Source: Erysipelotrichaceae bacterium (GTDB taxonomy: Bacteria; Bacillota_I; Bacilli_A; Erysipelotrichales; Erysipelotrichaceae). Taken from it: a stretch of DNA of 64,000 nt. The position numbers and the translations under genes are program-made. Location: the NCBI GenBank assembly GCA_030531215.1, contig JAUNNY010000003.1, positions 1 through 64,000 of the forward strand, written 5' to 3'. Below, in pieces: positions 26,716-36,273 of the stretch; position 1 is the stretch's first letter; each line of letters starts with the position of its first letter. The notes under the pieces were generated by a model, which searched no databases, was not told the origin of the DNA, and worked only from the letters and a program-made list of their open reading frames with translations.

Positions 26716-28746
26716 ATGAACAAGTTATCTATTCTTAAAGATAGGATAAAAGAGAACTTTATGAAGAATAAAGTTCTTTTAATTGTTTTTAGTATCATTT
26801 GGATAGGTACTATAGTAGTCACTTTATCACTTTATGGGTCTTCTTTAGGTAAAGAATCGGTTGGTGGTGAGAATTATGACCATACATACAGATTGTATGA
26901 TAATAGAGTTTTGTCACAGACTGTGCCTGTAGTAGATGGAAGTAAAGCTATTTCTATCAAATACGCTACATATATCAGAAACAACAAAGGTTATATCAAT
27001 ATCAAAGTTGTAGGTTCTGATACTGATAAAGTATATCTAGAAACAAAAACAAATGTTAAATCTTTACAAGATAATGCTTTTGCGACATATTCATTAAATG
27101 AAGCTCTAGATTCTAAAATAGATGAAAATATAATCGTTACATTATCTTCAGACAGCAAACTCGAGTCATGCGCTGGTGTATATTATTCATTTGATTCATT
27201 CTTTACTGATAGTAAGATGTGTTTTGATGACTATCAAATGACAGGAGAGTTAGCAGTTAGATATCTTATAGATAATGATGTTTATACATCGTTCTATAAA
27301 GGAGTAATGACTGCTATCATCATCTCTTTCTCGTTACTAATACTTGTTTTATTGTTGTTAGATCCTAAAGAGGAAGTAATGTTTACTAGTATGGTATTAG
27401 TATTTGGATTAGTATTTGCGTGCATTATGTCTCCAGGGGCAATACCTGATGAAAATAATCATTATGAAACAGCTCTTCAGGTATCAAATTTAATGATGCA
27501 TGGATATGATGACAATAGATTAATAGATAAAGCGTATGTCAATTATGACTCGTTTGGCAGTTTTATTAATGCGAGTTATTCATATAACAGATTTATGAGA
27601 GATATGAATAAACCTCTTAAATTAAAAGGCGAAACATACGAAATATTAAAAAAAGATAAATATCTATTTAGGAATTACTATATAGTTCAATTTATTCCTC
27701 AAGCTATAGGTATAACACTAGCTAGATTATGTGGTGTTAATATGCTTAGAACATATTATGCAGGAAGAGTATTTAATTTGTTGTTCTATGAAGTATGTAT
27801 ATATATCGCAATAAAGAATACGCCAGTTCATAAGAGATTGTTTGGTATCTTGGCAATGTTGCCAATCTTTATTCAACAAGCTGCTTCAATGTCTTATGAT
27901 TGTTTCATATTTGGATTAACATTTATTTCTATTTCATTCTTTATGAAATGGAAGTTTGGAACAGAACAGGTTTCAAACAAAGATATTGTAATTGTCTTTT
28001 TGGCAAGTTTAGCTTTAGCTCCTGCAAAGATAGTTTATGGATTATTTGCGTTATTGTTCTTGATGGTTCCTACTGAAAAGTTTGGTAGTAAGAAAAGAAA
28101 AATAATAACGATGTTGTTGATCACATGTCCTACTATATTTGTTATACTTAAAAACATTTGGTTTAGAATACAACCATCAATTGAAGATTTCTTAGACCAA
28201 TTCAAAGTATATGCTGAGACAATATTAAGAGAAGATACAGGCTACGAACATAATGGTGGTTATACATATTCAACAACCTATATTCTTCAACATCCTATTC
28301 AGACAATATCTATTATCTTAAGAACGGTAAGATTCTGGCTATCTACATGGTTCTATCAATCTATAGGTAAAGCCTTAGCTGGTGTTACTTTAATTCTTCC
28401 GATGTCTTATGTGCGTGCTATTTTAATAGTTATTGGCGTTGTGACACTTAGAAAAGAGAACTACACGATGACTTGGCCAGTACGTGGAGCTTTTGTATTT
28501 GTGTGTCTTGGTGTAGCCTTATTTATAATTCTAGGAATGTTGTATGGTTGGACTTTAACAACCGATACTATGATTCAAGGAATTCAAGGAAGATACTTCT
28601 GTCCATTACTTCCTTATTTCTTTACAATCTTTAATAATAAGAAAATTCAAGTACCTGAAAAATTAGATAAATATGTTATATATGCATATATATTATTAAT
28701 GTTTGAAATAATAGTATATATATTGTCATATACATTTGTGAATTAA
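26716..28746 (+). CDS. DUF2142 family membrane protein (putative GT-C)
   Basis: 676 aa. One N-terminal membrane segment (~18-42), an extracellular beta-rich region (~50-185), then about ten membrane segments beginning near residue 195. The first loop after that carries SPGAIPDENNHYETALQVS, the P-D-E-x-x-H motif that marks DUF2142 and resembles the catalytic loop of GT-C enzymes. It may transfer sugars from a polyprenyl-phosphate donor made by the DPM1-like enzyme upstream. Its beta-rich N-terminal region looks similar in outline to the N-terminal part of the ABC permease at 30787. Confidence 0.75.
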   Translation: MNKLSILKDRIKENFMKNKVLLIVFSIIWIGTIVVTLSLYGSSLGKESVGGENYDHTYRLYDNRVLSQTVPVVDGSKAISIKYATYIRNNKGYINIKVVGSDTDKVYLETKTNVKSLQDNAFATYSLNEALDSKIDENIIVTLSSDSKLESCAGVYYSFDSFFTDSKMCFDDYQMTGELAVRYLIDNDVYTSFYKGVMTAIIISFSLLILVLLLLDPKEEVMFTSMVLVFGLVFACIMSPGAIPDENNHYETALQVSNLMMHGYDDNRLIDKAYVNYDSFGSFINASYSYNRFMRDMNKPLKLKGETYEILKKDKYLFRNYYIVQFIPQAIGITLARLCGVNMLRTYYAGRVFNLLFYEVCIYIAIKNTPVHKRLFGILAMLPIFIQQAASMSYDCFIFGLTFISISFFMKWKFGTEQVSNKDIVIVFLASLALAPAKIVYGLFALLFLMVPTEKFGSKKRKIITMLLITCPTIFVILKNIWFRIQPSIEDFLDQFKVYAETILREDTGYEHNGGYTYSTTYILQHPIQTISIILRTVRFWLSTWFYQSIGKALAGVTLILPMSYVRAILIVIGVVTLRKENYTMTWPVRGAFVFVCLGVALFIILGMLYGWTLTTDTMIQGIQGRYFCPLLPYFFTIFNNKKIQVPEKLDKYVIYAYILLMFEIIVYILSYTFVN

Positions 28747-28755
28747 TGGAGAAAT

Positions 28756-29856
28756 ATGAAAGTTGTAATAGCTACGTGTTTTCAATCAAATGAGGAACGT
28801 GTAAATTCAATTGCGGAAGTATTTAAAAGTAGAGGCGATGAATTAAAATTAATCACCACCAACTTTTTACATAAAACTAAAAAACTAAGAAAAGACTATC
28901 CAAAAGGATACGACTTGATTCCAACAATCAAATACAAAAGAAATCTATCATTAAGAAGAATGAGATCACATGAACAGTTCGCATCAGATACTTTCTTATT
29001 AATTAGAGAATATAAACCAGATTTAATCTGGATCGAAGCACCTTGTAATAGTTTAATTAGCTACGCAAGAAAATATAAAAAGAAACATAAAGATGTAAAA
29101 ATCATCATCGATATGATTGATATGTGGCCAGAGTCACTTCCTATTAATATAAATAAGAATATGTTCCCATTCTATCTATGGAGAAATATTCGTTCAAATA
29201 ATATAAAATGCGCAGATGCGGTAGTTAGCGAATGTGATTTATATAAAGAAATTCTTGAAAAGGAATATCAAGGCAAAATAAATACTATTCATTGGTGTAG
29301 AAATTCGCACGCGATACATTCTAAGTTAGATTTACCAAGTGATGAATTAGCTCTATGTTACATTGGTTCGATAAACAATATTATTGATATCGATAAAATA
29401 TGCAATATTATAAAATCTTCAGATAAAGATGTTGTTTTACACATTATAGGCGTAGGTGAAAGTAAAGAAAAATTAGTTCAAGAAACAAAAAAGATCTGTC
29501 GTGTAATTGATTATGGTGAATCTTATGATGAAAAATTAAAAGAAGAAGTATTATCACAATGCCACGCAGGTCTAAATATCTATAAAGATAATTTGTATAT
29601 TGGCTTAACGGTAAAATCAATTGATTATCTTCAATATGGTTTACCAATAATAAACAATATTAAAGGTGATACTTGGAAATTGATAGAAGATAACAATATC
29701 GGTATCAATATAACTGATGATATTAAGTTAGATGTAAATAAAATTATTGAACTAAGAAATAATTCTAAGAAGATATTCGAAGTATATGAAAATAACTTCA
29801 CTAAAGAAGTATTTGATAAGAAGTGTATAGAAGTCATCGATGAGGTTTTGAAATGA
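28756..29856 (+). CDS. GT4-like glycosyltransferase
   Basis: 366 aa, RBS GGAG ahead of ATG 28756. KVVIATCFQSNEERVNSIAEVF and IIDMIDMWPESLP are N-terminal-lobe patterns; LCYIGSINNIIDIDKIC, LHIIGVGESKEKL and GLTVKSIDYLQYGLPIINN form the donor lobe. The canonical E-x7-E is only partly kept, so activity is likely but divergent. Coupled by ATGA to the next GT2 gene. Confidence 0.75.
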   Translation: MKVVIATCFQSNEERVNSIAEVFKSRGDELKLITTNFLHKTKKLRKDYPKGYDLIPTIKYKRNLSLRRMRSHEQFASDTFLLIREYKPDLIWIEAPCNSLISYARKYKKKHKDVKIIIDMIDMWPESLPININKNMFPFYLWRNIRSNNIKCADAVVSECDLYKEILEKEYQGKINTIHWCRNSHAIHSKLDLPSDELALCYIGSINNIIDIDKICNIIKSSDKDVVLHIIGVGESKEKLVQETKKICRVIDYGESYDEKLKEEVLSQCHAGLNIYKDNLYIGLTVKSIDYLQYGLPIINNIKGDTWKLIEDNNIGINITDDIKLDVNKIIELRNNSKKIFEVYENNFTKEVFDKKCIEVIDEVLK

Positions 29857-30764
29857 AACTGATTGTTTTAATGTCTACATACAATGGCGAAAAATATCTA
29901 AGACAACAATTAGATTCTTTGTTGAACCAAAAATTAATGCCAAACAAGATTGTTATTAGAGATGATGGTTCAACCGACAACACTTTAGACATTATAGATG
30001 AATATGAACAACATTATTCTTTTATAGAACATTATCAAGGCCAAAATAAAGGTCCCGCAAAATCATTCTTTGAATTAATTAATAATTGCGAAGATGCAGA
30101 TTATTATGCATTGTGTGATCAAGATGATGTGTGGTTCGAGGATAAATTATCTTCAGCTATTGAACAATTAAATAAAGAAGATAACAACAAGCCATTGTTG
30201 TATTGTTGTAGATATACTTTAACAGACGAAAATCTAAATCCCATAGAAACAAATATCTCTAGTTTATATTCATATACTGATTTTGCGCACTCACTTTTAT
30301 ATCAAACATCTCCTGGATGTACATTTGTATTCAATCATGAAGCCAGAAAAAGAGTAATGGAATATGATATTGAGAATAACTATTGTATGATTCATGATTC
30401 GATTATTCATAAAATTGTCACGATGTTTGGCAAGATGATTTTAGATGAAAAAAGTCACATCTATTATCGTCAACATGGTGATAATGAAATTGGCTTATCT
30501 GGAAATAAAATAAAGGCATTTACTAATAGAATTGAACATTTTACTAGTGGCAAGAGTAGAAGCACTAGAAGTAATATGGCAAAGTCATTATTAAAAGTTT
30601 TTGGCACAAAATGTTCTATAGAAAATAAAGAACTAATGGATATCGTTGCGAATTATCAAGATAATAGTGTTTTGAAAAAGCAGTTATTAACAAACCCAAA
30701 ATTTAAAGTAGACTCATTAAACTACTTTTTCTATAAGATTCTAGTGTTAGTAAACTATATATAA
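29853..30764 (+). CDS. GT2 family glycosyltransferase, rhamnosyltransferase-like
   Basis: 303 aa. LIVLMSTYNGEKYLRQQLDSLL, VIRDDGSTDNTLDII and ALCDQDDVWFEDKL are the blocks seen in GT2 rhamnosyltransferases of the RgpB/WbbL kind, and the C terminus HDSIIHKIVTMFGK..YRQHGDNEIG also fits. With rmlABCD downstream, dTDP-rhamnose is a plausible donor (inference). Last gene before the promoter of the ABC exporter. Confidence 0.8.
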   Translation: MKLIVLMSTYNGEKYLRQQLDSLLNQKLMPNKIVIRDDGSTDNTLDIIDEYEQHYSFIEHYQGQNKGPAKSFFELINNCEDADYYALCDQDDVWFEDKLSSAIEQLNKEDNNKPLLYCCRYTLTDENLNPIETNISSLYSYTDFAHSLLYQTSPGCTFVFNHEARKRVMEYDIENNYCMIHDSIIHKIVTMFGKMILDEKSHIYYRQHGDNEIGLSGNKIKAFTNRIEHFTSGKSRSTRSNMAKSLLKVFGTKCSIENKELMDIVANYQDNSVLKKQLLTNPKFKVDSLNYFFYKILVLVNYI

Positions 30765-30767
30765 AGA

Positions 30768-30776
30768 TGTTAGAAT
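30768..30776 (+). promoter_or_regulatory. Extended -10 promoter of the ABC exporter
   Basis: TGTTAGAAT is an extended -10 (TG-T-TAGAAT). Ten nucleotides lead to ATG 30787, so the predicted leader is only a few bases; AAGG at 30781 would lie at or before the transcription start. Confidence 0.55.
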
Positions 30777-30786
30777 TTATAAGGAT

Positions 30787-32205
30787 ATGAACAAAGAGAA
30801 ACTTAAAAAAATATTTACCTATGTTTTAGTAATATATTGCGCTCTTGCCGTATCTTTTTATTTTTTAGCAGGCGACCAAATTAGATATAGACAATCTCGT
30901 AGTGAGATTCAAATGTTGGAACCAAACCAATCTACGCAAGAGATTGTTGTAGGTAGAACCGTCACTCAAAACTTTGTCAATTTGGTTGATAGACTAAAAA
31001 CGGTATCATTTAAAATTACAACTTTCTACAGAACAAACGTTGGTACATTACATGTTGAATTGACCAACGGAAGTAAAGTTTTAATGAAAAAAGATGTTGA
31101 TATATCTAAATTAGAAGAAGGTGAAGTAATTACTTTAGAGAGTGATAAATACTTAAGCGGTTATACTGGCAAACTTCTTACTCTTACTTTTACTTCTACA
31201 AGTGTAAAAAATAAAGGTATCGCAATACTTACTAATGGTGGCGTATCTAATGGTAGTTATACTGATACTGGAGCATATGTAAATGGTATTTTGTGTTTCT
31301 CAACAACCGGTCAAGAATATATTTTTACTGGTCAATACTATTGGTATATGGTGCTAGGTTTTGGAATAGTTCTTACTGCGATATTATATGTTTCGTATAA
31401 GAATTATATAGACAATAAAAAGAATTATTTAATTGTCGCAATTAATGCTATAAGCAGATATCAGTTTTTAATTCATCAATTAGTACTTAGAGATTTCAAG
31501 ACAAAATATAAGAGATCTGTTTTGGGTGTACTTTGGAGTTTCTTGAATCCATTATTAACGATGCTTGTACAATATTTTGTTTTCTCTAATTTCTTTAAGA
31601 CAGATATTGAAAACTATCAGGTATATCTATTAATTGGTGTTATTTGTTATAGCTTCTTTAGTGAAGCTACCTCAATGTGTTTATCATCAATATCTAGTAA
31701 TGATAAATTAATAACTAAGGTGTATGTTCCAAAATATATATTCCCATTATCAAGAACAATTTCTTCTTCTATTAATCTGATTATTTCAATTGTTCCATTA
31801 TTACTAGTATGTTTGTTGACAGGTCTTGCATTTAAACAATCAGCATTGTTAGCATTATTCTTCTTTGTTTGCTTGATGATATTTGTATTAGGCTTTGGTA
31901 TGATTCTTGCGACATTGATGGTATTTTTTAGAGATATTCAATTCTTATGGAGTGTCATTTGTATGATTTGGATGTATGCAACACCAATCTTCTATCCAGC
32001 AGCAATCATTCCGCCTAAGTATAGTTTCATTCAAACATTAAATCCTTTGTATCAATGCATTAAAAATATACGTATTTGTTTAATAGATGGTATATCTCCA
32101 GAACCAAGAGCTTATGCATATTCTTTCGCATTGGCACTATTCTGGTTGTTGCTAGGATCATTTATCTTCAAGAAGGAACAAGATAAGTTTACTTTATATT
32201 TGTAG
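30787..32205 (+). CDS. ABC-2 polysaccharide exporter permease (Wzm/TagG) with N-terminal extracellular domain
   Basis: 472 aa, against about 260 for a plain Wzm/TagG. Residues ~9-29 are a membrane segment, ~35-185 a beta-rich, presumably extracellular region, ~187-207 a second membrane segment. The permease proper starts near 225: LIHQLVLRDFKTKYKRSVLGVLW is the classical amphipathic entry to the ABC2_membrane domain, followed by six membrane segments and YATPIFYP. It pairs with the ATPase 7 nt downstream to export an undecaprenyl-linked polymer. The added domain may recognise glycan on the outer side (inference). Confidence 0.85.
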   Translation: MNKEKLKKIFTYVLVIYCALAVSFYFLAGDQIRYRQSRSEIQMLEPNQSTQEIVVGRTVTQNFVNLVDRLKTVSFKITTFYRTNVGTLHVELTNGSKVLMKKDVDISKLEEGEVITLESDKYLSGYTGKLLTLTFTSTSVKNKGIAILTNGGVSNGSYTDTGAYVNGILCFSTTGQEYIFTGQYYWYMVLGFGIVLTAILYVSYKNYIDNKKNYLIVAINAISRYQFLIHQLVLRDFKTKYKRSVLGVLWSFLNPLLTMLVQYFVFSNFFKTDIENYQVYLLIGVICYSFFSEATSMCLSSISSNDKLITKVYVPKYIFPLSRTISSSINLIISIVPLLLVCLLTGLAFKQSALLALFFFVCLMIFVLGFGMILATLMVFFRDIQFLWSVICMIWMYATPIFYPAAIIPPKYSFIQTLNPLYQCIKNIRICLIDGISPEPRAYAYSFALALFWLLLGSFIFKKEQDKFTLYL

Positions 32206-32212
32206 GTGCTAT

Positions 32213-32971
32213 ATGACAGAAAAGATGATTGAAGTTAAAAACGTATCTATGAAGTTTAGAATGTCAGATGAACCTTTAAATTCATTAAAGGAGATTTTTA
32301 CGTTAAAACTTAAAGGTAAATTGAACTATAAAGAATTCTTAGCATTAGACAATGTTTCTTTTGATGTAGAAAAAGGCGAAACACTAGGACTAATTGGTTC
32401 TAATGGTGCTGGTAAATCAACAACTCTAAAAGTTATATCAGGTATCTTAAAACCTACCAAAGGCAAAGTTATTACTAGAGGCAACATTGTTCCTATGTTG
32501 GAGTTAGGTGCTGGTTTTGATTTAGAGTTAACTGGTAAAGAAAATATATATCTAAATGGTGCAATCTTAGGATATTCAAAAGAATATCTAGAATCTAAAT
32601 ATGATGAGATTGTCGAATTCTCTGAATTAGGTGATTTCATTGATATGGCAATTAGAAATTATTCATCTGGTATGATGGCTAGATTAGCTTTCTCGATTGC
32701 TTCAGTCGTTCAACCAGAAATATTAATCGTTGATGAAATATTAGCTGTTGGAGATGTCGCATTCCAAACAAAATCTAGAGCTAGAATGATGGAGTTGATG
32801 AATGGTGGTGCAACAGTACTATTTGTATCTCACAATACAGAACAGATTGAAGAGATGTGTGACAAAGTCCTATGGTTAGACCATGGCAAGGTTGTCATGT
32901 ATGGCGAAACAAAAGAAGTATGTAAAGCATATATCAATTCTCAAAATAGCAAAGGTAAAAAGAAGAAATGA
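32213..32971 (+). CDS. ABC transporter ATPase, Wzt/TagH type
   Basis: 252 aa. Walker A GLIGSNGAGKSTTLK, an unusually spaced signature YSSGMMARLAFS, Walker B ILIVDEILAVGD and switch His in LFVSHNTEQI. The long segment before Walker A (NSLKEIFTLKLKGKLNYKEFLALD) is characteristic of Wzt/TagH exporters. It lacks the C-terminal carbohydrate-binding domain of larger Wzt proteins, so export probably does not need a chain-terminating cap recognised by this subunit. It works with the permease upstream. Confidence 0.9.
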   Translation: MTEKMIEVKNVSMKFRMSDEPLNSLKEIFTLKLKGKLNYKEFLALDNVSFDVEKGETLGLIGSNGAGKSTTLKVISGILKPTKGKVITRGNIVPMLELGAGFDLELTGKENIYLNGAILGYSKEYLESKYDEIVEFSELGDFIDMAIRNYSSGMMARLAFSIASVVQPEILIVDEILAVGDVAFQTKSRARMMELMNGGATVLFVSHNTEQIEEMCDKVLWLDHGKVVMYGETKEVCKAYINSQNSKGKKKK

Positions 32972-34719
32972 ATGTACTAGCAATTTCTATTACCTTTATC
33001 CCGTCGATTATATTATGTGGCCATTCACAATTAAATCATCTAGAAAAACTAGGTAAGATTAATTATAAATTTGTAATTTCTCATTTTATCAATAAAAAGA
33101 ACATTGAATGGGCTGATGTGATTGTTTTCATTCGTTGTGATACAGACTTAGATATGTATGTATCTAAGATTGCCAAGAAGGCTGGCAAGCATTTGGTTTA
33201 TGTTCTAGATGATGACATTTTAAATGTTCCTAGCTATATTAGTAGTGCTCCTAATTATCTTAAGCCATCAACTAAAAAGCAGATTAGAACAATAATGTCT
33301 AACTGTGATACATTCTTAACAACTTCACCAGTTTTATTAGAGAAATATGGTAAAGGATTTAAGAATGCTTTTTTAATTAATGAGCCATCATTAAATAGAA
33401 TTGATAAAAAAGAAAAAAATAAAAAAATAAAAGTTGGCTTTGCGGGATCTATAGATAGAGCACAAGACCTAAATCAAATATTAAGAGACACAATAGAAAA
33501 ATTAGTAAATAAATATCATGATGAAATTGATATTGAATTTATGGGCGCTAAGCCAAAATTTGTCGAAGAGTTTGGTTTAACATATTTACCATATCAAGAT
33601 GGTTATGATGCTTATACTGCTTTTATGTCTAAATGTAATTGGGACATTGGTTTAGCACCAATGCCTGATACAGAATTTCATAGATGCAAGTACTACAACA
33701 AGTTCGTGGAATATGCTTCTTTCGGTATTGTTGGTGTTTATTCAAATCTAGAACCATATGTTTATGGAATCAAGGATGGTGTAAATGGATTACTAGTAAA
33801 CAATACAACTGATGAGTGGTATAACGCTATTGTTAGATTAATTGAAGACAATAAGTTAAGAGAAACAATCTCAAAAGAATGTCTAAGACAAGCTAATGAG
33901 ATATATACATTAGAAAAATGTGCAGATGATTATTACAATAAGATGTGCGTTGGCTACAAGAAACCAAATAAAAATGTAAATATTCCTAATTTAGCTTTGG
34001 CTAAATTTAGATTTGTAGTAGTTAGAGGATTTAGAAAAATCAAAGAAGAAGGTACAAATTTCCCTAATTGGCTACAAAAGAAAATAGATAAAAAGATTCA
34101 AGATATTAAAGAAGAAAAACAAGACAACATAAATAAAGAAAAACTAAAAGATATTATTTCTAAACAAAAAACTATATGTGTTATTGCGCCTATGTTTGAT
34201 GATTTAGAAGGTGAATATAATAATCGTGTTAAATTGTTAGATAACAATATTGATTGTTACAAGATATATTTATCTGGCGAAAATAGAATGTGTGAACATA
34301 TCATGGTGAATTTTATAGATGATACACATGTATCTGTTGTCTTTAATAGTTATGATATTCTACAAACTGAAGAAATATTTGCTTTAATAAAACAAAGTGG
34401 ACACTTATTAATTCATAGCGTTATTAGATTTATGAGTGAAAAGTTATCCAGTGATATGTTTGAAGTATTTAACCTAGAAAATATCAATGTTGTATGGGAT
34501 GTTCATGGAATGATTCCTGAAGCATATCATGAAAATGCGAATTATCATATCGAACAAGTTGTAAACGATATCGAAAAAGACTTTTATGATAAATCAGATG
34601 TTGTATTAGTTGATGATGAAAAATTAATTGAACATTTTAAAGATAAATATAATAAAGATCAAAATTTTGTTGTATATAACGGCAATACTAAAGATATAGA
34701 TCTGAATAAGATTATATAA
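32968..34719 (+). CDS. Two-part glycosyltransferase: full GT4 plus a half GT-B domain
   Basis: 583 aa. Residues 1-~330 form a compact GT4-like enzyme (KKIKVGFAGSIDRAQDLNQIL, then CKYYNKFVEYASFGIVGVYSNLEP). A basic, helical linker (~345-395, rich in K/E) leads to a second Rossmann-like half (ICVIAPMFDDLEGEYNNRVKLL ... VVWDVHGMIPEAYHEN.. VVLVDDEKLIEHF). That second unit stops at YNGNTKDIDLNKII, about where a GT-B acceptor lobe would join its donor lobe. So the C-terminal enzyme is only half present: either truncated or a non-catalytic acceptor-binding module. Coupled by ATGA to the ATPase gene. Confidence 0.75.
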   Translation: MNVLAISITFIPSIILCGHSQLNHLEKLGKINYKFVISHFINKKNIEWADVIVFIRCDTDLDMYVSKIAKKAGKHLVYVLDDDILNVPSYISSAPNYLKPSTKKQIRTIMSNCDTFLTTSPVLLEKYGKGFKNAFLINEPSLNRIDKKEKNKKIKVGFAGSIDRAQDLNQILRDTIEKLVNKYHDEIDIEFMGAKPKFVEEFGLTYLPYQDGYDAYTAFMSKCNWDIGLAPMPDTEFHRCKYYNKFVEYASFGIVGVYSNLEPYVYGIKDGVNGLLVNNTTDEWYNAIVRLIEDNKLRETISKECLRQANEIYTLEKCADDYYNKMCVGYKKPNKNVNIPNLALAKFRFVVVRGFRKIKEEGTNFPNWLQKKIDKKIQDIKEEKQDNINKEKLKDIISKQKTICVIAPMFDDLEGEYNNRVKLLDNNIDCYKIYLSGENRMCEHIMVNFIDDTHVSVVFNSYDILQTEEIFALIKQSGHLLIHSVIRFMSEKLSSDMFEVFNLENINVVWDVHGMIPEAYHENANYHIEQVVNDIEKDFYDKSDVVLVDDEKLIEHFKDKYNKDQNFVVYNGNTKDIDLNKII

Positions 34720-34736
34720 TTGAAATAGAGGTAGCT
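34715..34736 (+). promoter_or_regulatory. Possible -10 and RBS ahead of rmlA
   Basis: TATAAT at 34715-34720 overlaps the stop of the preceding gene. AGAGG at 34727-34731 lies at normal distance from ATG 34741. Unlike the leaderless starts upstream, this one has a Shine-Dalgarno sequence. Confidence 0.4.
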
Positions 34737-34740
34737 TACT

Positions 34741-35622
34741 ATGAAAGGTATTATTTTAGCCGGTGGGGCTGGCACAAGACTTTATCCACTTACAATGGTT
34801 ACATCAAAACAGTTATTACCTGTTTATGATAAACCGATGATTTATTATCCACTAAGTACTTTGATGTTGGCTGGTATTAAAGATATTTTAGTAATTTCAA
34901 CACCAACTGATACGCCTAGATTTGAAGAGTTATTAGGTGATGGTTCCCAATTTGGTGTTAAGTTGTCATATAAGGTACAACCATCTCCTGATGGTTTAGC
35001 CCAAGCATTTATTATTGGTGAGGAGTTCATTGGAAACGACGCATGTGCTATGGTGCTTGGTGACAATATTTTCTATGGTAATGGTTTTTCGCAAGTTTTA
35101 AATAATGCCGTTAATAATGCTGAAAAAGGTAAAGCTACAATCTTTGGTTATCATGTAAATGATCCCGAAAGATTTGGCATTGTTGAATTTGATAAAAGAG
35201 GTAGAGTCTTGTCGGTTGAAGAAAAACCTCAACATCCAAAATCAAATTACTGCATAACTGGTTTATACTTCTATCCAAAAGGTGTTGCCAAGATGGCAAA
35301 ACAAGTTAAACCTTCTGCTAGAGGTGAATTAGAAATAACTACCTTAAACGATATGTATCTAAAGAAAAAGAAACTTGCTGTTGAACTATTAGGTAGTGGT
35401 TATGCTTGGTTAGATACAGGCACAATGGATTCTTTAGTAGAAGCTGCTAATTATGTTCAATTAATATCTAAGAGACAAAACATAGTTATATCTGCTCCTG
35501 AAGAGATTGCTTATAAATATAAATGGATATCAAAGAAGAAATTATTAGAAAGCGCTTCTAGATATGGCAAATCACCATATGGTGCACATCTAAAAGCTGT
35601 AGCTGAAGGGAAGACCAACTAA
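34741..35622 (+). CDS. rmlA: Glucose-1-phosphate thymidylyltransferase
   Basis: 293 aa, full length. [31 protein letters not shown] is the nucleotide-binding signature; [10 protein letters not shown] carries the metal aspartate, and [20 protein letters not shown] and [12 protein letters not shown] complete the family pattern. It makes dTDP-glucose, the first step of dTDP-L-rhamnose synthesis. The stop and the rmlC start share a base (TAATG). Confidence 0.95.
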   Translation: MKGIILAGGAGTRLYPLTMVTSKQLLPVYDKPMIYYPLSTLMLAGIKDILVISTPTDTPRFEELLGDGSQFGVKLSYKVQPSPDGLAQAFIIGEEFIGNDACAMVLGDNIFYGNGFSQVLNNAVNNAEKGKATIFGYHVNDPERFGIVEFDKRGRVLSVEEKPQHPKSNYCITGLYFYPKGVAKMAKQVKPSARGELEITTLNDMYLKKKKLAVELLGSGYAWLDTGTMDSLVEAANYVQLISKRQNIVISAPEEIAYKYKWISKKKLLESASRYGKSPYGAHLKAVAEGKTN

Positions 35623-36188
35623 TGAAGAAGATTGAAACTCCAATAGAAGGTGTATACATCATAGAATCAGAATGTTATGGTGATAATCGTGGTTGGTTCA
35701 TGGAAACATATAACGAAGCTAAGTTCAAAGAAATGGGTATAGACAACATCTTTGTTCAAGACAATATGTCATTCTCTGCTCAAAAAGGAACATTAAGAGG
35801 ACTTCATTATCAAAAAGATCCATACTCACAAGCAAAACTAGTTCGTTGCACCAAAGGAACAGTAATTGATGTTGCAGTAGATATTAGAAAAGGTTCACCT
35901 ACTTATGGTAAATGGACAAGTTGCGAACTAAGTGGTGAAAATAAAAGAATGTTCTTTATGCCTAGAGGTATAGCTCACGGTTTCTTAACATTAACTGATG
36001 ATGTTGAATTCCAATATAAATGTGACAATTTATACAACAAGGAAGCTGAAGGTGGTATCAGATATGATGATCCAACAGTAAATGTTGATTGGGGATCATT
36101 ACTAAATGGTATAGAGCCAATACTATCAGAAAAAGATAATAACGCGCCTACATTACAAGAATGTAACGCTAATTTCGAGTATAAATAA
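35622..36188 (+). CDS. rmlC: dTDP-4-dehydrorhamnose 3,5-epimerase
   Basis: 188 aa cupin enzyme. GVYIIESECYGDNRGWFMETYN, the catalytic-histidine block TLRGLHYQ, KLVRCTKGTVIDVAVDIRKGSPTYG and MPRGIAHGFLTL are all present. It epimerises dTDP-4-keto-6-deoxyglucose at C3 and C5. Coupled to rmlA by TAATG; a strong terminator follows and separates rmlAC from rmlB. Confidence 0.95.
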   Translation: MKKIETPIEGVYIIESECYGDNRGWFMETYNEAKFKEMGIDNIFVQDNMSFSAQKGTLRGLHYQKDPYSQAKLVRCTKGTVIDVAVDIRKGSPTYGKWTSCELSGENKRMFFMPRGIAHGFLTLTDDVEFQYKCDNLYNKEAEGGIRYDDPTVNVDWGSLLNGIEPILSEKDNNAPTLQECNANFEYK

Positions 36189-36203
36189 TTAATAATCAAT
36201 ATT

Positions 36204-36233
36204 ATAGGAAGGTAGAGATACCTTCCTATTTTT
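36204..36233 (+). terminator. Rho-independent terminator after rmlC
   Basis: Perfect 11-bp stem ATAGGAAGGTA / TACCTTCCTAT with a GAGA loop, followed by a T run 229-233. Confidence 0.9.
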
Positions 36234-36264
36234 GATAAAATTAAATAAACCAATCAATTGGAGG
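36233..36264 (+). promoter_or_regulatory. Extended -10 promoter and RBS for rmlB
   Basis: TGATAAAAT (36233-36241) is an extended -10 directly abutting the rmlC terminator. TTGGAGG (36258-36264) is a strong Shine-Dalgarno 9 nt before ATG 36274, so this is a leadered transcript. Confidence 0.7.
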
Positions 36265-36273
36265 TTTTTAATT

